Source: Catenulispora pinistramenti (GTDB lineage: Bacteria > Actinomycetota > Actinomycetes > Streptomycetales > Catenulisporaceae). Taken from it: a stretch of DNA of 64,000 nucleotides. This document shows positions 55,538-64,000 of this stretch, in pieces. The notes under the pieces were generated by a model. It did not search any database, was not told the DNA's origin, and saw only the letters and a program-made list of their open reading frames with translations. The stretch covers positions 1-64,000 of the forward strand of contig NZ_JAAFYZ010000015.1 in NCBI RefSeq assembly GCF_018274385.1, in the 5' to 3' direction. A program made the position numbers and the translations under genes. Positions within the stretch are counted from its first letter, which is position 1, and each line of letters begins with the position of its first letter.

Positions 55538-56182
55538 TCAAGCAGATGTACGGAGGGCAGCCATGAAAGCCGCGGCCCGCCGGGTGATCTCCTCCCAGTC
55601 CCCGGCCATCACGACGTCCGGCGGCACCACATCAGTACCCGCACACACCGCGAGCGCCCCCTGCGCCAGGAAGTCGGCGGCGTTGCCCGCGTTGACGCCG
55701 CCGGAGGCCACCAACGGCAGTCCCGGATACGGCCCGCGCAGGTCCTTGAAGTAGCCGGGGCCGAAAGCCTTGGCCGGGAAGATCTTCACGGCCGCGGTGC
55801 CGAGGTCCAGGGCGGTCGCGACCTCGGTCGGGGTCAGCGCCCCGAGCACGACCGGGATCCCGGCGCCGTGCGCGGCCTCGGCGACCTCCGGCCGCAGGCC
55901 CGGGGTGACGAGGAACGACACGCCGGCGTCGATCGCGTCCTTCGCCTGCTCGGCGGTCAGCACGGTCCCGGCGCCTATGCGGTGCCCGGCGGCGACGGCG
56001 GCCCGAAGGTGCGGGACCACGTTCGGCGTGCTGAACGTGAGCTCGGTATAGGTGATGCCGCCGGCGGCCAGCGCCGCGCACAGAGCCGGTGCGTCAGGGA
56101 TCGAAGGTGCCCGGACCACGGCTATGACCGGTTCGGCGGCCAGGGCTTCGCGGAACTCCGGGTGCGGAAGGTCGAAAATCAT
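55538..56182 (-). CDS. eda: KDPG/KHG aldolase
   Basis: A 214-residue class I aldolase that splits 2-keto-3-deoxy-6-phosphogluconate into pyruvate and glyceraldehyde 3-phosphate (or acts on hydroxy-oxoglutarate). The Schiff-base Lys133 is in TAAVKIFPA, the proton-relay Glu47 in TYTELTF, and phosphate-binding turns are GAGTVL and SGGVNAGN. Its start overlaps the stop of the deacylase gene by four bases, so it is translated with it. It follows the KDG kinase logic of the divergent operon: kinase product to aldolase. Confidence 0.94.
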   Translation of the reverse strand: MIFDLPHPEFREALAAEPVIAVVRAPSIPDAPALCAALAAGGITYTELTFSTPNVVPHLRAAVAAGHRIGAGTVLTAEQAKDAIDAGVSFLVTPGLRPEVAEAAHGAGIPVVLGALTPTEVATALDLGTAAVKIFPAKAFGPGYFKDLRGPYPGLPLVASGGVNAGNAADFLAQGALAVCAGTDVVPPDVVMAGDWEEITRRAAAFMAALRTSA

Positions 56183-57801
56183 AAGGCTGATACCCCCTGC
56201 TCGTCTCGTCGCAGCGCCCGGCCCGGGAGCGCTCCGGTGGGCCTGCCGTCGGTCACCACCGACACGCCGTTGACCAGCACCTCGACGATCCCCTCGGCGG
56301 CCCGGCGCGGCTCTTCGAACGTCGCGGCGTCGCGCACGGTCCGTGGATCGAACAGCACGAGATCCGCGTGGTGGCCGACCCGGACCAGACCGCGCCGGTC
56401 CAGGCGCAGCCGTCGGGCCGGGCGGCCGGTCATCCGCGCGACGGTCTCCTCCAGCGTCAGTACTTTGAGATCGCGGCTGTAGTGGCCGAGATAGCGCGGG
56501 AACGTGCCCCAGGCCCGGGGATGCGGACGGGCCCCGACCAGCAGGCCGTCACTGCCGACCGTGTGCGTGCGGTGCCGCATGATGGCCCGCACGTTCTCCT
56601 CGTTGCCGACGTGGTGCAGGATCGAGGTGCCGAGCCGGTCCTCGCGCAACAGGTCGAAGAACACCTCGGTGCCGGTCACGGCCCGGGCCGCCGCGATCTG
56701 GGCCACGTTCTGCCCGACGACGCCGGCCAGCGCGGGGTCGCGGACGCCGGAGATCTGGATGGTCCGCCAGTCGATGACCATGCCGTGGTTGCCGTCGCTG
56801 CCGCGGTCCTCGACATCGCGCCGGATCCGCTCCCGGGACGCCGGATCCGCCAGGCGCGCCAGCGTCGCGTCCGGGCCGCCTTCGGCGGACCAGCTCGGCA
56901 GCAGCGCGGCCAGGGTCGTGGAGCCCGGTAGATAGGGGTAGGTGTCCAGGCTGATGTCGCAGCCCTCTGCCAAGGCCGCGTCGACCAGTTCCAGGAACTT
57001 GGCGGCGCGGCCGGCGTTGACGCTGAAGTTCATGGTGGCGTGCGCCAGGTGCAGCGGGCAGCCGGAGCGGCGCGAGATCTCGATCATCTCGGCGTAGCCG
57101 CCCAGCGCCCCCGCGCCGTAGGAGCGTTGGTGCGGCGAGTGGTAGCCGCCGTACGCGGCCACGACTTCGCAGAGCTCGATCAGCTCATCAGTGCTCGCAT
57201 ACATGCCCGGGGTGTAGGACAGCCCGCTGGACATGCCGACCGCGCCTTCGCGCATCCCCTGTGCGACCAGTTCCCGCATGCGGTTCAGCTCGGCGCGGCT
57301 CGGCTCGCGGTTCTCCCAGCCCATCGCGAGCATGCGGACCGAGCCGTGCGGGACCAGGTAGCAGGCGTTCACCGCGATACCCTGATCCAGCCGGTCGAGG
57401 TATTCGCCGACCGTGCGCCAGTTCCAGTCGAAGTCGTCGGGATCGCCGTTCCAGCCGGCGATCTGGCGGCGTAGCGCGGGCCGGGTGGTGTCGTCGGCCG
57501 GGGCGTAGGACAGGCCGTCCTGGCCGAGGACTTCGCAGGTGACGCCCTGCGTGACGCGCGAGGGGTGGTCGCGCTCGACAAGTGTGCGCAGGTCGGAGTG
57601 CGCGTGCATGTCGATGAAGCCGGGTGCCAGGACCAGGCCGTCGGCGTCGATGGTCCGCGCCGCGGCCGACCGCCCCGGCGCGGTGTCCGCGGCCGTGATG
57701 ACGCCGGTGATGACGCCGTCTGCGACGGTGACGTCGGCGCGGAAGCGGTCGGCCCCGGTGCCGTCCACGACGGTCGCGCCGCGCAGGAGCAGGTCTGCCA
57801 T
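56179..57801 (-). CDS. N-acyl-D-amino-acid deacylase (amidohydrolase)
   Basis: A 540-residue metal-dependent enzyme releasing D-amino acids from N-acyl forms. The metal site is GFIDMHAHSD (His66, His68), TQGVTCEV with the Cys89 ligand typical of D-aminoacylases, and further His in HSPHQRSYG, LHLAHAT and SILHHVGNEENV. A final Asp sits in THTVGSDGLLVG. The C-terminal beta domain is LVRVGHHADLVLFDPRTV. Its first base pair touches the end of the upstream PLP enzyme gene (57801) and its end overlaps eda, forming a tight three-gene operon. Confidence 0.93.
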   Translation of the reverse strand: MADLLLRGATVVDGTGADRFRADVTVADGVITGVITAADTAPGRSAAARTIDADGLVLAPGFIDMHAHSDLRTLVERDHPSRVTQGVTCEVLGQDGLSYAPADDTTRPALRRQIAGWNGDPDDFDWNWRTVGEYLDRLDQGIAVNACYLVPHGSVRMLAMGWENREPSRAELNRMRELVAQGMREGAVGMSSGLSYTPGMYASTDELIELCEVVAAYGGYHSPHQRSYGAGALGGYAEMIEISRRSGCPLHLAHATMNFSVNAGRAAKFLELVDAALAEGCDISLDTYPYLPGSTTLAALLPSWSAEGGPDATLARLADPASRERIRRDVEDRGSDGNHGMVIDWRTIQISGVRDPALAGVVGQNVAQIAAARAVTGTEVFFDLLREDRLGTSILHHVGNEENVRAIMRHRTHTVGSDGLLVGARPHPRAWGTFPRYLGHYSRDLKVLTLEETVARMTGRPARRLRLDRRGLVRVGHHADLVLFDPRTVRDAATFEEPRRAAEGIVEVLVNGVSVVTDGRPTGALPGRALRRDEQGVSAL

Positions 57802-59153
57802 CAGAAGAACGTCCTCACCAGATCGACGACCTTCGGGTCGGCGCTGTCGGCGTCATCGAGGACGGGGATCAGCGTCCACTTGTCGAGCGCCGTGCACGGA
57901 TGCGACAGGCCCAAGCGGATGACGGCGCCGATCGGTGCGCTGGTGGCGGCGTCGCGGAGGAAGGTGTGCTGGTCGTTCATGGCCGTGACGACGCCGCGGG
58001 CCGGTGCGGTGTCGGGCGTCGGTCCGGTGCCCCGGACGAGCTGCGGCACCGGCAGACCTTCGTCGAACGGCAGGTCGCGCTTTCCGGCGTCCAGGAGCCA
58101 GAGCTGCGGCTCGGGGTGGGAGACGACGCGGGCCCAGCCGTGCATCGCCGATCGGAAGCGTCCGCTGTCGGTGTCCGTTGCGGTGCGGGCGAGCGGGGAG
58201 ACGCCGCGGTAGTAGCCGTCGTCGTGAATGACGTAGGCGCCGGCGCGCACGACGACTTCGGCCGCTGATTCACTGACCGCCGGGACCAGGACCTCGGCGA
58301 CCAGATCGAAGTAAGCGCTGCCGCCGGCTGTGACGATGGAGTGCTCGGTCTCGTAGGCCGGGGCCAGGCGCCGGTGCAGATCGGCGAGGTCCCGGAGGTA
58401 GGCGCGGACGGTGTCGAGGCTTTCGGGGGCGGTGTCGTGGGCCAGGGAGCCTTCGTATCCTGCGACACCGGCGAGACGCAGCGTCGGCGCGGCGTGGACG
58501 GCCTTCGCGATGTCTTCGGCCTCTGCGATGCTCCGCGCCCCGGTCCGGCCGCCCTCGCCGCCGAGCTCGACCACGACCTCGATCGGGCGGTCGGTCTCGG
58601 GATCGGAGCCCCTGCCGACACCCGCGGCTTGTAGCGCCTCGTCCATCAGGGTGACGGTCCGCACCGAATCGGCCCACGAGACGAAAGCGAAGTCCGGATC
58701 GGCGGCCAGCTCGCCGGCGATCCACGCCAGCCCCGCCGGATCGACAAGGGCGTTGGCGAGCATCAGGCGCTGGACGCCGAAGGCGCGCGCGACGTGCAGC
58801 TGCGGGAGGTTGGCCAGCGTGATGCCGACCGCGCCGGCGTCCAGCTGCGCCTGCCAGAGCGCGGGCGCCATCGTGGTCTTGCCGTGCGGCGCGAGCCCGA
58901 CGCCGGCTTCGTGGCACCAGGCGGCCATCGTGCGCAGGTTGTGGTCCAGGGCGCCGGCGTCGAGGGTGAGGAGCGGGGTGCCGAGGTCGGACAGGTGCGG
59001 GGACGAGGCGAGGTAGGCGCGCGTGGTCCGGCCCCAGGCTTCGGGCGGCAGGGCTTTGAATCGCCAGTCCAGGTGCTCATCGGCGAGAGCGCAGACGGCG
59101 GTCCGATCGATGCCGGCGGTCGCGGTGCGAGTGCCGAACGTCTGGTGGGCCAT
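57801..59153 (-). CDS. D-serine dehydratase-like / amino-acid deaminase (fold III PLP enzyme)
   Basis: A 450-residue protein with an alanine-racemase-type PLP barrel and a C-terminal zinc-bearing domain. The PLP lysine is Lys92 in APHGKTTMAP. The H-x-C pair LSHPC (His418, Cys420) matches the zinc ligands of eukaryotic-type D-serine dehydratase, so conversion of a D-amino acid to keto acid plus ammonia is likely. The ATG at 59153 is selected by the GGAGGTGA ribosome site; an upstream extension has no support. It is the first gene of the minus-strand operon and would use the D-amino acids freed by the deacylase. Confidence 0.88.
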   Translation of the reverse strand: MAHQTFGTRTATAGIDRTAVCALADEHLDWRFKALPPEAWGRTTRAYLASSPHLSDLGTPLLTLDAGALDHNLRTMAAWCHEAGVGLAPHGKTTMAPALWQAQLDAGAVGITLANLPQLHVARAFGVQRLMLANALVDPAGLAWIAGELAADPDFAFVSWADSVRTVTLMDEALQAAGVGRGSDPETDRPIEVVVELGGEGGRTGARSIAEAEDIAKAVHAAPTLRLAGVAGYEGSLAHDTAPESLDTVRAYLRDLADLHRRLAPAYETEHSIVTAGGSAYFDLVAEVLVPAVSESAAEVVVRAGAYVIHDDGYYRGVSPLARTATDTDSGRFRSAMHGWARVVSHPEPQLWLLDAGKRDLPFDEGLPVPQLVRGTGPTPDTAPARGVVTAMNDQHTFLRDAATSAPIGAVIRLGLSHPCTALDKWTLIPVLDDADSADPKVVDLVRTFF

Positions 59154-59180
59154 CCCTGCGTCACCTCCACTGCCTGGGGC

Positions 59181-59208
59181 GTTGCAATATATGCAACGGA
59201 CGTTGCAT
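59181..59208. promoter_or_regulatory. GTTGCA/TGCAAC operator in divergent promoter
   Basis: GTTGCA (59181), TGCAAC (59192-59197) and GTTGCA (59202) form an inverted repeat, with a 5-bp AT centre, plus a third half-site. It lies between the two divergent operons, overlaps the plus-strand -35 box, and is a likely site for the IclR regulator at 60529. Confidence 0.65.
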
Positions 59209-59231
59209 ATGCTGTACTTCGGTTCTAGCAT
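59203..59231 (+). promoter_or_regulatory. Promoter of the KDG kinase operon
   Basis: TTGCAT (59203-59208), a 17-bp spacer and TAGCAT (59226-59231), with the -35 inside the third operator half-site. Confidence 0.6.
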
Positions 59232-59278
59232 TCCAGCCGAAGGGCGGTCAACGCTGGACGAGACGACGGGACCGACGG

Positions 59279-60340
59279 ATGGCTGGGGAAGCGCGAGTGC
59301 CAGGGCAGGGCGCGGGGTCCGGTGCGCCGTGGGCGGTGTGCATCGGCGAATCGATGGCCGCGCTGTTGCCGGACGCGCCCGGCCCCCTGGACGGCGTCGA
59401 GTCGTTCGCGGTGTCGGCCGGCGGCGCGGAGTCGAACGTGGCGTGCGCGCTGCGTGCGCTGGGCGTGCCGAGCGCGTGGGTCAGCCGGGTCGGCGCCGAC
59501 GGGTTCGGCCGGCGGCTGGTCGGCGAGGTGACACGGCACGGCGTCGACACCTCGGGGGTCGCGGTCGACGCGGCGCGCCCGACCGGGTTGTATCTGAAGG
59601 AGACCGGCGGCTCGGCACGGGCGGGAGACCTCGGCACCGGTCGCAGCAGACTGCATTACTACCGGGCCGGGTCGGCGGCGTCGGCGATGTCGGCGGCGAC
59701 GCTGCGCGAGCCCGCGGTGGCACGGCTGGTGGACGGCGCGCGACTCGTGCACCTGACCGGGATCACGCCGGCGCTGTCGGAGACGTGCCTGGAGATGGTG
59801 CGGGCACTGCTGGAGGCGCCGCGCGGCGACCGATTGGTGAGCTTCGACCTGAACTGGCGGCCGGTGCTGTGGCGCGACCGCGACGCCGGGGTGCTGCGCG
59901 AGTTCGTGAACGCGGCGGACGTCGCGCTCCTTGGTGCGGACGAGGCCGAACTCGCCTTCGGCACCGGCGATCCGGCGGAACTCAGGGAACTGTTTCCCGG
60001 CCCGGCGACGATCGTGGTGAAGGATGCCGAGCGCGTGGTCACCGCGCTGACCGCGGACGGCGCGGTGTCGGAGCCGGCGCTCACGGTGGACGTGGTCGAG
60101 CCCACCGGCGCCGGCGACGCCTTCGCCGCCGGCTATCTGGCCGGCACGCTGCACGGCTACGACCAGCGCCGACGTCTGCGCATGGGCCACCTGGCCGCCG
60201 CCTCGGCGCTGGTGGCGCACGGCGACGTCGGGGAGCTCGGCGACCTGACCACCGCCGAGCTGCTGGACGCGTCCGAGGAGCAGTGGCGCGCGACGCGCAT
60301 CTCGGCCGACGGCACGGTGATCGGGGCGGTGCGGACGTGA
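59279..60340 (+). CDS. 2-keto-3-deoxygluconate kinase-type PfkB sugar kinase
   Basis: A 353-residue ribokinase-family enzyme. The N-terminal pattern CIGESMAALLP...GGAESNVACALRALG contains the sugar-binding GG motif. SFDLNWRPVLWRD and the C-terminal VVEPTGAGDAFAAGYL with catalytic Asp complete the active site. The ESM-A-x-L-x-P start and NWRP pattern are those of KdgK. It would phosphorylate KDG to KDPG, the substrate of the divergently encoded aldolase. The ATG lies about 50 bp after its promoter; the first 16 residues are a disordered leader. Confidence 0.88.
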   Translation: MAGEARVPGQGAGSGAPWAVCIGESMAALLPDAPGPLDGVESFAVSAGGAESNVACALRALGVPSAWVSRVGADGFGRRLVGEVTRHGVDTSGVAVDAARPTGLYLKETGGSARAGDLGTGRSRLHYYRAGSAASAMSAATLREPAVARLVDGARLVHLTGITPALSETCLEMVRALLEAPRGDRLVSFDLNWRPVLWRDRDAGVLREFVNAADVALLGADEAELAFGTGDPAELRELFPGPATIVVKDAERVVTALTADGAVSEPALTVDVVEPTGAGDAFAAGYLAGTLHGYDQRRRLRMGHLAAASALVAHGDVGELGDLTTAELLDASEEQWRATRISADGTVIGAVRT

Positions 60341-60368
60341 TGGTGCGGACGTGATGGTGCGGGCGAGA
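60327..60368. repeat. Three 14-bp tandem repeats at the kinase stop codon
   Basis: Units at 60327, 60341 and 60355; the stop of the kinase gene ends the first unit, so the array looks like duplication of the 3' end. Confidence 0.9.
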
Positions 60369-60528
60369 TGAGGCGGAGGATGGTGCGGCGGGTGCGGGTG
60401 ATGACGGCGCGGCGAGCCTTTTCGGCAGAGCTTCCGGGGCGATCGGCCTGCTCCGTCGACCGGGTGCCGAGCCTTTCTGGCAGTTCCGCCACGGCGCTCA
60501 GTCCGGTCAGCGGGAGGGTGAGGGTCCC

Positions 60529-61269
60529 ATGACCCAGACCGTCACCCGCGCGCTCCGCCTCCTCGCCGAGCTCGGCGAGGGCGAGCGCTCGCTCGACCAG
60601 CTGGCCGAGGTGATCGGCGTGCACAAGACCACCGCGCTGCGGCTGCTCCAGTCGCTCGAGGAGGACCGCTTCGTCCACCGCGACGCCGAGTACCGCTACC
60701 ACCTAGGCGCCGGGCTGTTCGCGCTGGCCAGCCTCGCGCTGGAACAGAGGAGCATCCGCCGGATCGCCGCGCCGCATCTGGCGGCGCTGAACGCGGCGAC
60801 CGGACAGACCGTGCACCTGGCCGCGTATGAGGGCGGCGAGGTCGTCTACATCGACAAGTACGACTCGCGGCACAAGGTGCGCATGTACTCGCGCATCGGT
60901 CTGCGGGCCGGGTTGCACAACACCGCGGTGGCGAAGGTGCTGCTGGCCGATCTGCCGGTGGCCGAGCGGCGCCGGGTGGTGGCCGGGATCGAGTTCGTGC
61001 CGCACACGCCGAACACCATCACGTCGGCGCCGCAGCTACTCGCGGAGCTGGAAGCGGTGGCCGCGCAGGGATGGGCCCAGGATCACGCCGAGCACGAGAC
61101 GTTCATCAACTGCGTCGGCGCACCGGTGCGGGACGCGTCCGGGCGGGCCGTGGCCGCGGTGTCGATCTCGGTTCCGGACATCGTCTTGAACTACGAACAG
61201 GTGCTGGAACTGTTGCCCCAGTTGACGGACACGGTTCGAGCCATCTCGGCTGACGCCGGCGCCCCATGA
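60529..61269 (+). CDS. IclR-family transcriptional regulator
   Basis: A 246-residue regulator. The winged helix (VTRALRLLAELGEGERSLDQLAEVIGVHKTTALRLLQSLEEDRFVHRD) lies at about 4-52. The GAF-like ligand domain has HLAAYEGGEVVYIDKYDS, RIGLRAGLHNTAVAKVLLA and INCVGAPVRDASGRAVAAVSIS. It is co-oriented with the KDG kinase and RidA genes and is the best candidate to bind the GTTGCA/TGCAAC sites. A GGGAGGG ribosome site is present but somewhat far from the ATG. Confidence 0.92.
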   Translation: MTQTVTRALRLLAELGEGERSLDQLAEVIGVHKTTALRLLQSLEEDRFVHRDAEYRYHLGAGLFALASLALEQRSIRRIAAPHLAALNAATGQTVHLAAYEGGEVVYIDKYDSRHKVRMYSRIGLRAGLHNTAVAKVLLADLPVAERRRVVAGIEFVPHTPNTITSAPQLLAELEAVAAQGWAQDHAEHETFINCVGAPVRDASGRAVAAVSISVPDIVLNYEQVLELLPQLTDTVRAISADAGAP

Positions 61270-61321
61270 CTTAACCCTTCCTGACCGACAGAACCATCCG
61301 CGAAAGAAAGTGAGCCCCCTG

Positions 61322-61732
61322 ATGACCTCCTCGAAGACCGAGATCCGCACTGACGGCGCCCCGGCCCCGATGCCGGTGTTCTCCCAAGGCGTGCGGAAGG
61401 GCCCGATCCTGCAGGTGTCCGGCCAGGGCGGCGAGGACCCGGCGACCGGCGAGTACGTGGCGCCCGGCGACGTGAAGGCGCAGACCGCGCGCACGCTGCT
61501 GAACGTGAAGGCGATCATCGAGGCCGGCGGCGGCACCGTCGACGACATCGTGATGTTGCGCGTCTACCTCACCACGCGCGAGCACTTCGCGGCGATGAAC
61601 GAGGCGTACGCGGAGTTCCTGGCCGCGAACCTCGCCGCCGACGGCGTGAAGCCGAGCCGGACCACGGTCTTCGTGGAGCTGCCGAAGGAGTCGATGCTGG
61701 TCGAGATCGACGCGTTGGCGGTCGTCGCCTGA
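61322..61732 (+). CDS. RidA-family enamine/imine deaminase
   Basis: A 136-residue trimeric hydrolase that removes reactive 2-aminoacrylate-type intermediates from PLP enzymes. It shows the family's QVSGQGGEDPATGEYVAPGDVKAQTARTLLNVKAI, the active-site Arg in VMLRVYLT, and the closing TTVFVELPKESMLVEIDALAVV. It closes the plus-strand set; its presence supports dehydratase chemistry in the divergent operon. A GTG at 61310 is an alternative start. Confidence 0.92.
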   Translation: MTSSKTEIRTDGAPAPMPVFSQGVRKGPILQVSGQGGEDPATGEYVAPGDVKAQTARTLLNVKAIIEAGGGTVDDIVMLRVYLTTREHFAAMNEAYAEFLAANLAADGVKPSRTTVFVELPKESMLVEIDALAVVA

Positions 61733-61791
61733 GGCGGCTTCATGGCCGGCGCGTGACACCGGAACCTGATTGAGAATCAGGGTTCGAGTTC

Positions 61792-61828
61792 GGGGCTGTG
61801 CGGTGATGGACGCGCAGCCCCAAGCTCT
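61792..61828 (+). terminator. Terminator after ridA
   Basis: An 11-bp stem (61792-61802 with 61811-61821, one G-U pair) followed by AAGCTCTTT, 60 bp after the ridA stop. Confidence 0.6.
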
Positions 61829-61973
61829 TTGGCGAGCAGCGAGACGTCGTCAACGAACACGGTCGCCATCGTGGCGTTCCGGGGCGGCGCGGGGCGTGCG
61901 TAGAAACACGTATTTCGCTACTGACGTTCGGGTTGAGGTAGTCGCGGGGCTCTTCGGCCTGAGGTTCGCTGGC

Positions 61974-61979
61974 TACGGT
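61974..61979 (+). promoter_or_regulatory. -10 box for leaderless mRNA (TACGGT)
   Basis: TACGGT ends 8 nt before the ATG at 61988; no ribosome site is visible. Confidence 0.55.
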
Positions 61980-61987
61980 GTTGGGTC

Positions 61988-62728
61988 ATGGCCGACCCGA
62001 TTGTTCCGAATCCCATGGACCCGCTGACGCCGCCCACAGAGCCCGGCGGGTTCGTGCCCCCGGGATCGCCCGCGCCGTTCGCGCCGCCTATGCCACCGGT
62101 GCCACCCGCGAGGGCCGGTTCACCGCTCCGCTCCCCGGTCGTCGCCGGTGTGGTGGGGCTGGTGGTCGGCGCGGTCGTGGTGGGCGTGCCGTGGTTGCTG
62201 ACGTCGTCGAGCTCAAGCCCCTTCGGCGCGGACAAGAGCGCGCTGACCGCTCCGGCGTCGATCGGCGCGTTCACCCCCATGGTGAAGAACTCGAAGACCC
62301 CGGCGGCGACCCTCAAGACGATGGAGGAATCCGCCACGGTTGGTGCCAAGAATCTGTCAGCCGCGTATGGCGGTGCCGCGGCGGTCTCGCAGGAGTATTC
62401 GGATGCGGGGCTTGAGAACTACGTGGTGTTGGAGGCGGTGCGCGCGCAGAGCCCGATCCCGTACGTCCCCTACGAGGACGCGCACGCGCTCGGGATGGAC
62501 AAGCCGGAACAGGAGATCGATACGTTCGGGCAGGTGCACTGCCTGATCGCGAACATCCCGGTCGCGGTGGGCCAGGCGGCGCAGCCGAACGGCACCAGCG
62601 CCGTCACGTGTGAACGCACGTCCGCACACCTGACAGTACGGCTGCGCTTCGGCGGCGACGGAGACGTGATGCACTCGCCGCAGCAGGCCGCGGCGCTGGT
62701 GGACACCGCGTGGGGAGAGCTTTCGTAG
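61988..62728 (+). CDS. Single-pass membrane protein, Pro-rich N-terminus
   Basis: A 246-residue protein: a cytoplasmic Pro-rich segment (about 1-48), one helix (VVAGVVGLVVGAVVVGVPWLL, about 51-71), then an extracellular domain with paired Cys (QVHCLIAN, AVTCERTS), probably a disulfide. The visible layout resembles small membrane partners of serine/threonine kinases, but no function is recognised. It is convergent with the kinase gene. Confidence 0.7.
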   Translation: MADPIVPNPMDPLTPPTEPGGFVPPGSPAPFAPPMPPVPPARAGSPLRSPVVAGVVGLVVGAVVVGVPWLLTSSSSSPFGADKSALTAPASIGAFTPMVKNSKTPAATLKTMEESATVGAKNLSAAYGGAAAVSQEYSDAGLENYVVLEAVRAQSPIPYVPYEDAHALGMDKPEQEIDTFGQVHCLIANIPVAVGQAAQPNGTSAVTCERTSAHLTVRLRFGGDGDVMHSPQQAAALVDTAWGELS

Positions 62729-62743
62729 CCGTGGATCGCGGGT

Positions 62744-64000
<1,257 letters not shown>

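Overview
The window is high-GC DNA (roughly 70% by eye) from a filamentous-type actinobacterium. The signs are GTG/TTG starts, many Tat-exported enzymes, a class E-type LAxTG sortase substrate, SigE-type sigma factors, and many leaderless genes with a TANNNT box 6-8 nt before the start codon. A Streptomyces or Catenulispora relative is plausible, but I cannot name the species. I see no rRNA, tRNA, CRISPR array, transposase or integrase.

Layout. 0-6.2 kb (minus strand): an HSP90-family chaperone translationally coupled to a large TPR protein, with a third TPR-like gene upstream. 6.4-11.8 kb: a DUF3885-like protein, a secreted GH30 galactanase-like enzyme, RecQ helicase and a secreted EXORDIUM-like protein. 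12.0-26.6 kb: a glycan-uptake and degradation locus. It holds a LacI regulator, a palindromic operator, a sugar-binding lipoprotein, ThuA, a Gfo/Idh/MocA oxidoreductase, two tandem Tat-exported GH95-like glycosidases, two ABC permeases, a GH36 alpha-galactosidase and a zinc alcohol dehydrogenase. No ABC ATPase is present, so an MsiK-type ATPase encoded elsewhere is probably shared. 26.6-35.2 kb: secreted and envelope genes (DyP peroxidase, beta-helix lipoprotein, LAKTG-anchored SdrD_B protein, beta-propeller, RDD membrane protein).

35.4-41.1 kb is the most unusual part. Two 171-nt copies of the 5' end of a thioredoxin-domain (YyaL/DUF255) gene lie upstream of the intact gene. Each copy stops just past the CHWC codons. 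They bracket two small accessory islands: A (DUF4143 ATPase, DUF7711-like protein and a frameshifted remnant) and B (Fic protein and a SeqA-like/RAMA protein). The arrangement fits serial insertion of mini-islands into the same codons, each island supplying a replacement gene start.

43-55 kb: a SigE-family sigma factor with a membrane partner, a nucleotide-sugar epimerase, YbjQ, a DUF1707 protein, a GntR regulator with a CynX-type MFS transporter, class I fumarase, a PH-domain protein, OxyR and an HD-domain protein. 55.5-61.7 kb: a D-amino-acid/2-keto-3-deoxygluconate cluster. KDPG aldolase, N-acyl-D-amino-acid deacylase and a D-serine-dehydratase-like PLP enzyme are divergent from KDG kinase, IclR and RidA, across a GTTGCA/TGCAAC operator. 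62-64 kb: a single-pass membrane protein and the C-terminal part of a membrane Ser/Thr kinase cut by the window edge.
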